Source: Thermoprotei archaeon (GTDB lineage Archaea > Thermoproteota > Thermoprotei > QMSL01 > B3-G16). From it: a stretch of 5,145 nucleotides of DNA. The position numbers and the translations under genes were made by a program. Below the pieces are notes generated by a model. It did not search any database. It had not been told where the DNA came from and was given only the letters and a program-made list of their open reading frames with translations. The stretch lies in the NCBI GenBank assembly GCA_003649665.1, contig QMSL01000106.1:1-5145 (forward strand), written 5' to 3'. Of the stretch, positions 1 to 4,105 are shown one piece after another; positions within the stretch are counted from its first letter, which is position 1; the number at the start of each line of letters is the position of its first letter.

Positions 1-12
1 GCTAAGGCATAA

Positions 13-23
13 TTATACATAAA
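13..23 (+). promoter_or_regulatory. Possible TATA box for the URO-D gene
   Basis: The A/T-rich string TTATACATAAA lies about 55-60 bases before the ATG at 76. An archaeal start site about 25 bases downstream of it would leave a leader of roughly 35 bases. A second TATA-like string, TTTAAATA at 57-64, is too close to the ATG to place a start site before the codon. No strong ribosome binding site is visible; GGATAAG at 68-74 is at best weak. This is inference from position and composition only. Confidence 0.3.
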
Positions 24-30
24 GTGTGAC

Positions 31-56
31 GCAATATTCTTCTGCAATATTCCTCT
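31..56. repeat. Two-copy 13-bp tandem repeat before the URO-D gene
   Basis: GCAATATTCTTCT (31-43) is followed at once by GCAATATTCCTCT (44-56), 12 of 13 bases identical. Each copy contains the palindrome AATATT. The pair sits between the possible TATA box and the start codon, where a repressor site could act, but a simple local duplication explains it equally well. Confidence 0.6.
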
Positions 57-75
57 TTAAATATTTTGGATAAGC

Positions 76-1146
76 ATGTGGATTCGCGAAAGGGTATTAG
101 CAGCACTAACACGAGATGAAGTAGACTACATACCTTGGGTAGTAAAATCAAATCACTTACCACGAGGATATTTAGAGCGGGTTCTCAGGAATAAAGGACT
201 CGGTATTTCTCATCATGAGAGGGTTTTTAGAACTTATACCCCTGATGTAATATGTGAGTATAAGTATGTAGGTAATTTCCTTGTACGTACGTTCATTACC
301 CCTATCGGTAATGTATCCGAGAGGATAAGGATTAATCTGCCATCAGAGGGAGGAGAAAGAAGTACTCAATGGAAAGTAGAATCATTAATTAAGAGCCCTG
401 GTGATTATAAGGTGCTTGAGTTCATTATTGAGAATACGAAAATAAAGTCAGAATACGAGGACTTCAAGCTAGCCGATGAGTCAATAGGTCAAGACGGCAT
501 AGTATATACTAGCTTGGGTTATACTCCCCTCATGGAACTCATAGTTAACTACATGGGCTTCAGGACTTTCGCCTTAGAGATAAAAAGGAGACAAAATAAA
601 GTGGAAAGCTTAATGGAATTAATACATGAGAAGAAGTTAGAGGCTTGTCGAATAGTAGCTAAGTCGCCAGCTAAAGTAGTATTACTTGGAGATAATATAG
701 ATGAAGTAATAGTTGATCCACGCCTTTTCAAGAAATACTGTATACCATATTATAGAGAATACATCGAAATACTACACGAGCATGACAAAATAGTTGGCTC
801 TCACATGGATGGAAGGCTAAAGAGACTAAAGAACTTAATAGCTGAAACAGGTCTTGATTTTATACATGGCTTTACGCCACCACCTTATGGTAATTTAACC
901 TTAAGGGAAGCGAGACAATGCTGGAAGGATATGGCAATATGGATGAACATACCAGAAACCGTATTCTTCTATGACTCAGAGCGAATAATGAAGTTTATTC
1001 GAGATATACTAAAGGAAGGTGCTCCTGGAGATGGTCTAATACTAGGGATAACCGAGACAGTGCCACCGAGACGGAGATTAGTGGGTTATAAGGCGATAAC
1101 CGAGGCAATATTAAGGTATGGGAAGTATCCGATTAGAATTCCTTAA
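76..1146 (+). CDS. URO-D family protein (uroporphyrinogen decarboxylase / corrinoid methyltransferase fold), function unassigned
   Basis: This is a complete 356-residue protein of normal length for the URO-D fold. The N-terminus reads RERVLAALTRDEVDYIPW (residues 4-21), the usual opening of the family, which supports the ATG at 76. Other landmarks are GDNID (205-209), HMDG (243-246), AETGLDFIHGFTPPPYGN (256-273) and GITETVPP (324-331). The family includes true uroporphyrinogen decarboxylase and zinc-dependent methylcobalamin:CoM methyltransferases of the MtaA type. The MtaA-type ligand pair H-x-C appears here as H243-M-D245, and the later Cys position seems to be occupied by the ITE segment (E327), so it is probably neither a classic MtaA nor a haem-pathway HemE. 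No signal peptide or membrane segment is seen; it should be cytoplasmic. No corrinoid protein or haem gene lies nearby, and the next gene faces it. The family call is firm; substrate and reaction are unknown. Confidence 0.85.
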   Translation: MWIRERVLAALTRDEVDYIPWVVKSNHLPRGYLERVLRNKGLGISHHERVFRTYTPDVICEYKYVGNFLVRTFITPIGNVSERIRINLPSEGGERSTQWKVESLIKSPGDYKVLEFIIENTKIKSEYEDFKLADESIGQDGIVYTSLGYTPLMELIVNYMGFRTFALEIKRRQNKVESLMELIHEKKLEACRIVAKSPAKVVLLGDNIDEVIVDPRLFKKYCIPYYREYIEILHEHDKIVGSHMDGRLKRLKNLIAETGLDFIHGFTPPPYGNLTLREARQCWKDMAIWMNIPETVFFYDSERIMKFIRDILKEGAPGDGLILGITETVPPRRRLVGYKAITEAILRYGKYPIRIP

Positions 1147-1270
1147 ATTATGAGATTAAGGATTTATGCAGTCCTAAAACGATAGCATTAGCTAATAAGA
1201 TAAGGGAGACCTTAAAATTAAAGAGGTCGAATTGCAAGCATATATTGGGAACGTAATTATGTTATACTTC
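1147..1270. other. Convergent intergenic gap
   Basis: The gap lies between the stop codons of two converging genes and holds no convincing gene. One forward frame stays open for about 40 codons after the TAG at 1132-1134, up to the TAA at 1255-1257, but it has no ATG, GTG or TTG start. It includes a helix-like stretch ALANKIRETLKLKR that could be the eroded end of an old gene or chance. An 11-codon ATG frame at 1150 has nothing to recommend it. Confidence 0.5.
1208..1228. terminator. Weak inverted repeat between converging genes, possible two-way terminator
   Basis: The arms GACCT (1208-1212) and AGGTC (1224-1228) flank an 11-base A/T-rich spacer. On the minus strand the stretch TTTAATTTT lies inside it and could supply the T-rich signal that archaeal polymerase responds to. 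The stem is short and would be unstable at high temperature, so this is tentative. Confidence 0.25.
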
Positions 1271-1774
1271 TCAACTAGCGTTAATAATATACCTCTCCAC
1301 AACAATTCCAATATTCCTTAAGAGCAAGTGTTGTTCATGGAGTTGTTTTTCTGATATATCCTCCCTAAAACCTCGATATGCATGTAATAACTCATATACG
1401 TATGCGCTCCTAAGAATGTGCTCTACCTCACCTAGAGATATCTTCCTCTTAGCTATGTACAGGGTAACTATGATCTTATCATCTTTCCTGTAAACCGTAC
1501 CTAAATACGATGGCACATTATATGTACTCATTATCAATAAGGACCTTAAGTCCGCTAGAGATGGAGCTATCCTCGGCAAGGGGTGAGTATGTAAAATTGC
1601 TATCGCATGCCCGTGCTCAAGATCCTTTATGGGGACTACGGTCTCCGCAAAACGCCCTTGAGTTATGATTGGCGTCGCATAGCCATCCTCAAATATTACC
1701 AGAGAATACTCGGAATCCTTAGGTAACCTTGCTAATTCCTTAGCCAAATTAAGTAGTCTTCCCCTTAGGTCCAT
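1271..1774 (-). CDS. JAMM/MPN (Mov34/JAB) family zinc metalloprotease
   Basis: This 167-residue single-domain protein has the size of prokaryotic stand-alone JAMM proteases. The zinc motif H-x-H-x(7)-S-x-x-D is complete: H62-T-H64-P with S72 and D75, in the string HTHPLPRIAPSLAD. E22 in the first strand is the best candidate for the upstream catalytic glutamate. The family hydrolyses isopeptide or peptide bonds next to the C-terminus of ubiquitin-like proteins. Archaeal members remove SAMP-type modifiers, and some bacterial ones release cargo from sulfur-carrier proteins. There is no membrane segment, so it should be cytoplasmic. The ATG at 1774 has a good ribosome binding site, GAGGT, six bases upstream and within the end of the CcdA gene, which it overlaps by 10 bases. 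It is the last gene of the minus-strand cluster. The family call is firm; the natural substrate is not visible here, and no ubiquitin-like gene is in the window. Confidence 0.87.
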   Translation of the reverse strand: MDLRGRLLNLAKELARLPKDSEYSLVIFEDGYATPIITQGRFAETVVPIKDLEHGHAIAILHTHPLPRIAPSLADLRSLLIMSTYNVPSYLGTVYRKDDKIIVTLYIAKRKISLGEVEHILRSAYVYELLHAYRGFREDISEKQLHEQHLLLRNIGIVVERYIINAS

Positions 1775-2538
1775 ATCGTTACCTCACTAAACCCTTGGAT
1801 AAACATAATCATAAACTTAACCATAACGAAATCTACTATCCTTAACACAAGCATTTCACGGAGGGTAGTTAAGAGGAGATAGATACCCGCCACTATGAGA
1901 AGCATGGAGCTCGCTTCATCTATATATAAAGCGATAAGCCTAGAGGCCCTTACTGCAAACTCCTTAGGGATAGCCGTAATAACTCCTACCGCCATGAATG
2001 GAACTATTATGCCAATAGAGTAAGTCAGTAATATAAATAATAACTCTAGAACGCTCCTTGTCCTCAAGGTGACGGATATAAGCATTAGGAGAACAGGTAA
2101 TGAACATGATATTGACACGATTACATACGCTAAGCCATAGAAGAAAGCTATGAGGTTAGTCCTTGAAATGACATTATCTATGAACTGAAAGGGCATATTT
2201 CTCTGAATTCTAACCTTAACCCCACTTATCGACAATAATCCAGTAACTATGAGCACTATTGAAAGAATCATGTTGATCCGCTCAGTTAATGATCCTATCT
2301 CAATAAGGGCTACTGTTATTGCTAATGCTACCGCAGGTAAGATTGAGAATATCGTTATTCCTGTAATAGACACAATCATTAAGACTTTAAGTATAGATAG
2401 CTTGATGCCTCCCTCCGTCTTTACTTTAAGGATATATGCTGAGAATACTGGAATTAACGACATTGCGCATAGTGAAGCAAACGTTAACACCTCTGCAAAT
2501 AAGGTAAGCGCGATTAGGCAAGCTTCATAGCTCCTCAC
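1765..2538 (-). CDS. ccdA: CcdA/DsbD-type thiol:disulfide transmembrane protein
   Basis: This 257-residue, strongly hydrophobic protein has about six membrane helices (near residues 8-37, 48-79, 88-107, 129-157, 164-190 and 210-232). Helices 1 and 4 each carry one cysteine near a proline: LCAMSLIP (C24, P30) and SISCSLP (C145, P148). That paired arrangement is the signature of CcdA and of the DsbD membrane domain, which carry electrons from cytoplasmic thioredoxin to an outer partner through a Cys-Cys pair. The motifs diverge from the usual SPC-x-LP form, and the protein is slightly longer than typical CcdA because of a C-terminal tail (about 233-257). The start is GTG at 2538, whose G is also the last base of the upstream TAG stop (2540-2538); the frame has no other plausible start. 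Ribosome binding is weak, so coupled translation is likely. The stop overlaps the JAMM gene start. No cytochrome c genes are visible, so a role in general thiol redox is as likely as cytochrome assembly. Confidence 0.75.
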   Translation of the reverse strand: MRSYEACLIALTLFAEVLTFASLCAMSLIPVFSAYILKVKTEGGIKLSILKVLMIVSITGITIFSILPAVALAITVALIEIGSLTERINMILSIVLIVTGLLSISGVKVRIQRNMPFQFIDNVISRTNLIAFFYGLAYVIVSISCSLPVLLMLISVTLRTRSVLELLFILLTYSIGIIVPFMAVGVITAIPKEFAVRASRLIALYIDEASSMLLIVAGIYLLLTTLREMLVLRIVDFVMVKFMIMFIQGFSEVTIWT

Positions 2539-2723
2539 TAAGAAGCTATCTTCATCACACTTAAATGTGATATTCCCTTTATTACATTTAAGAGAATATC
2601 TTCATCCACAACACCTATAAAAGCCTTGATCACCTTTCCATCCTTATTAATAATTACAATAGTTTGAATAACCTTAATGCCGTACTTAATTCCGACTTCA
2701 GGGCAAAGTCCTAAAGAATTACC
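2538..2723 (-). pseudogene. Out-of-frame C-terminal part of a thioredoxin-like domain
   Basis: This 61-codon stretch reads clearly as the second half of a thioredoxin fold. LCPEVGIKYGIKVIQTIVII matches the usual PE-x-A-x-KYGI-x-x-IPT-x-VII strand, followed by NKDGKVIKAFIGVVDEDIL, the NKDG turn and the last strand and helix. It has no start codon of its own: a TAG stands immediately before its first codon, and the first GTG is well inside the domain. It is in the -1 frame relative to the gene at 2711-3433, and both frames overlap between 2711 and 2723. Joining them gives a continuous fold (strand LTLMFTRV, then this part), so one base is missing, or two are extra, around 2711-2724. The cis-proline of IPT is glutamine here. 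The stop TAG shares a base with the ccdA start. It may be a true mutation, a sequencing or assembly error, or, less likely, recoding. Confidence 0.7.
2554..2571 (-). promoter_or_regulatory. Inverted repeat / RNA hairpin just before the ccdA start
   Basis: On the plus strand it reads ATCACACTTAAATGTGAT, an 18-bp inverted repeat with one mismatched pair. In the minus-strand transcript the mismatch becomes a U-G pair, giving a 7-bp stem with a UUAA loop that ends 15 bases before the GTG start of ccdA. It also encodes the last residues of the thioredoxin-like frame. It could shape ccdA translation or bind a regulator; neither is shown. Confidence 0.35.
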
Positions 2724-3433
2724 CTAGTGAACATTAGAGTTAATCTCCTTGCGGGTATCCTATCAAGTAAACACTGAAGTTCTTCCTCAAGATCTGTTAA
2801 CTTCATACTCGCTTTAACGAAGCCTCCTACCCTTAATATATCTAGCTCTTCCTCCTCAACTTCATTAAAAGTCCTCTCAAGGTCAGCTAAGTACTCCCCT
2901 ACGTGATACGCTCTATCCAAGACTCTCTCTATGGTTTTAGGCTCTACCGGAAAGGCCCCTACCTTAAAAAGCTCAATATCATCAATAATATCGATATTTT
3001 TAGTAATTTCGTCTAATTTCTTGACTTCCTTCCTCAATGGTATAAAGGCTTCAAAGTCAACTCCGGCAAGGATTTCTGGAATCCGTTGTTCTATATCCTT
3101 TAAAAGACTATAAGGGATCAATCTATGTATCTCCTCTCCTCTATTAATGGCCTTAATGATACCTGAAACAACTTCCTCACTTAACCTCTCTCTTAATATT
3201 GCTATTAACAACTCATCATCAAGGTATAGTTCAGGAAAGCAGAGGGCGCCATAAGTAGTAGGCAAAGGAGTTATGCCTTCCAATAATTGATCCCAACTCA
3301 GTCCCTCTATGTTACCAGTTATGATTATTAAGGGCCAGTTACCAGGATACGATTGTATCGCCTCAATGTACCTATATGCCTTAGCTATAGTAAGTTCCCT
3401 TATCTTTAAGGGCAAGATTATTTTATAGTCCAT
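2711..3433 (-). CDS. Unrecognised protein with the first half of a C-terminal thioredoxin-like domain; frame-disrupted
   Basis: The frame encodes 240 residues and starts at an ATG with a strong ribosome binding site, GGAGGG at 3443-3438, four bases upstream. I do not recognise residues 1-185, a mixed helix/strand, charge-rich region without membrane segments or a signal peptide. From about 197 the pattern looks thioredoxin-like: strand LDILRVGGF (197-205), a helix around 210-226, and strand LTLMFTRV (231-238). The stop comes right after, and the domain resumes in the next frame at 2723-2538, so the intact product would be about 300 residues. Only C65 and C221 occur in this part, so the CxxC expected near residues 206-211 is absent (VKASMK there). 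The gene opens the minus-strand cluster ahead of ccdA, the normal place for a thioredoxin partner. The ORF is well supported; the domain assignment is inference from pattern and context. Confidence 0.65.
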   Translation of the reverse strand: MDYKIILPLKIRELTIAKAYRYIEAIQSYPGNWPLIIITGNIEGLSWDQLLEGITPLPTTYGALCFPELYLDDELLIAILRERLSEEVVSGIIKAINRGEEIHRLIPYSLLKDIEQRIPEILAGVDFEAFIPLRKEVKKLDEITKNIDIIDDIELFKVGAFPVEPKTIERVLDRAYHVGEYLADLERTFNEVEEEELDILRVGGFVKASMKLTDLEEELQCLLDRIPARRLTLMFTRVIL

Positions 3434-3437
3434 TTTA

Positions 3438-3483
3438 CCCTCCTATCCCATCGAAATCTCTATAACAATACCCGAATTTATAC
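3438..3483 (-). promoter_or_regulatory. Promoter and ribosome binding site of the minus-strand cluster
   Basis: Read on the minus strand, TATAAAT (3482-3476) in the context GGGTATAAATTC is a good archaeal TATA box. A start site about 25 bases further would fall near 3452-3456, giving a leader of about 20 bases that includes GGAGGG (3443-3438) directly before the ATG at 3433. It is the only convincing promoter for the three minus-strand genes; the short overlaps downstream leave no room for others apart from weak internal sites. Confidence 0.6.
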
Positions 3484-3484
3484 C

Positions 3485-3524
3485 CTAACATTTAAGGTTA
3501 GTATGAATAGAACGCTAACGTTAG
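3485..3524. promoter_or_regulatory. CTAAC/GTTAG inverted repeats, operator candidate in the divergent promoter region
   Basis: CTAAC (3485-3489) and GTTAG (3497-3501) form an inverted pair with a 7-base spacer. The perfect palindrome CTAACGTTAG follows at 3515-3524. In addition TAACATTTAAG (3486-3496) recurs as TAACCTTTAAG (3534-3544), 10 of 11 bases. The sites lie beside the minus-strand TATA box and 34 bases or more before the plus-strand one, so one regulator could control both directions. Function is inferred from symmetry and position. Confidence 0.4.
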
Positions 3525-3557
3525 TGCGAAGCATAACCTTTAAGAATGATAATCCTG

Positions 3558-3565
3558 TTTATATA
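3558..3565 (+). promoter_or_regulatory. TATA box of the ferredoxin-AOR operon
   Basis: TTTATATA is centred about 28 bases before the ATG at 3590, so transcription would start at or within a few bases of the start codon, as in the leaderless messages common in archaea. GGATG at 3580-3584 could be a weak ribosome binding site if the start lies upstream; the alternative box TTTAAG (3539-3544) would then give a leader of about 25 bases. Confidence 0.5.
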
Positions 3566-3589
3566 GAGATCGGTAGATAGGATGCGCCA

Positions 3590-4105
3590 ATGGCGAAAAG
3601 GATAGTTATTGATCCCTCTAAGTGTGTTGGCTGTAGATATTGCGAATTATGGTGTTCTTATAAGCATGAAGGTGTGTTCAGCATAACCCTTTCTAGGATA
3701 ATAGTAGTCAAAGATGATAAAATAGGCCTCGACTACCCCATAGTTTGTAAAATGTGCAATCCCGCACCATGCATTGAATCGTGTCCTAACAATGCATTAG
3801 TAAGGGGAGAGAATGGCATCATAAGGGTTATAGACACGAAGTGTACTGGCTGTGGTCTATGTGCAAAAGCATGTCCATATGGAGCTATAAGACTGAGTCC
3901 TAAGCTTAAAAGGCCCTTAATATGCGACCTATGCAATGGCGATGAGCCAATATGCGTTAGGAAATGTCCTACAAATGCCCTAAGATTATATCCATTGACC
4001 GAGGAAGAGACAAGCAAAAACGAAAGAACCTTCGATAAAGCTTACAGGTATGCGTTAAGGGAGTACAAGGATTTGATGAGGAGGTGGGGAATCTATGTCG
4101 AATAG
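3590..4105 (+). CDS. Four-cluster 4Fe-4S polyferredoxin subunit, partner of AOR
   Basis: This 171-residue electron-transfer protein has sixteen cysteines in four groups: C12, C15, C18, C22; C53, C56, C61, C65; C85, C88, C91, C95; and C112, C115, C122, C126. Three groups end in CP, and the layout is that of DmsB/HybA-like subunits and of the ferredoxin encoded beside AOR-type enzymes (AorA, YdhY). It can hold four 4Fe-4S clusters in a chain, so it should carry electrons from AOR to ferredoxin or another acceptor. It has no signal peptide or Tat motif, so it acts in the cytoplasm. The tail after residue 133 is charged and helical, a possible docking element. The ATG at 3590 begins just before the first cysteine group, leaving the usual short N-terminal strand (MAKRIVIDPSKC). 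The stop overlaps the AOR start by 11 bases, so the two are cotranscribed and probably made in step. Confidence 0.92.
   Translation: MAKRIVIDPSKCVGCRYCELWCSYKHEGVFSITLSRIIVVKDDKIGLDYPIVCKMCNPAPCIESCPNNALVRGENGIIRVIDTKCTGCGLCAKACPYGAIRLSPKLKRPLICDLCNGDEPICVRKCPTNALRLYPLTEEETSKNERTFDKAYRYALREYKDLMRRWGIYVE
4081..4097 (+). promoter_or_regulatory. Ribosome binding site and start of the AOR gene
   Basis: GAGGTG at 4081-4086, preceded by more purines (TGAGGA), sits eight bases before the ATG at 4095, all inside the ferredoxin gene. This fixes the AOR start, since the protein from this ATG opens with YGYAGRILRINLST, the expected first strand of AOR proteins. Confidence 0.7.

Noticed and set aside
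1..12. End of an upstream gene (codons for A-K-A, then TAA)
   Set aside because: Three codons before a stop at the window edge cannot be distinguished from chance.
57..64. TTTAAATA as the URO-D TATA box
   Set aside because: It is only 12-19 bases before the ATG, so the start site would fall inside the gene, and the RERVLAAL opening shows that the ATG at 76 is the real start.
549..731. 60-codon minus-strand frame inside the URO-D gene
   Set aside because: It is antisense to a well-supported gene with conserved motifs and has no domain signal.
2249..2530. 93-codon plus-strand open frame
   Set aside because: It lies antisense to ccdA; the opposite strand has membrane helices, paired cysteines and operon overlaps, while this frame shows no family pattern.
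2706..2727. prfB-like programmed +1 frameshift (AGGG followed by CTT TAG)
   Set aside because: It looks like the release-factor 2 signal, but shifting +1 leads to a TGA after four codons. The thioredoxin-like frame needs a -1 shift, for which no good slippery sequence exists.
2931..3113. 60-codon plus-strand frame opposite the thioredoxin-like gene
   Set aside because: Low-complexity serine/isoleucine composition and no ribosome binding site; it is a shadow of the minus-strand gene.
3733..4017. 94-codon minus-strand frame inside the polyferredoxin gene
   Set aside because: It is a mirror of the cysteine-rich coding strand, which is unmistakable.
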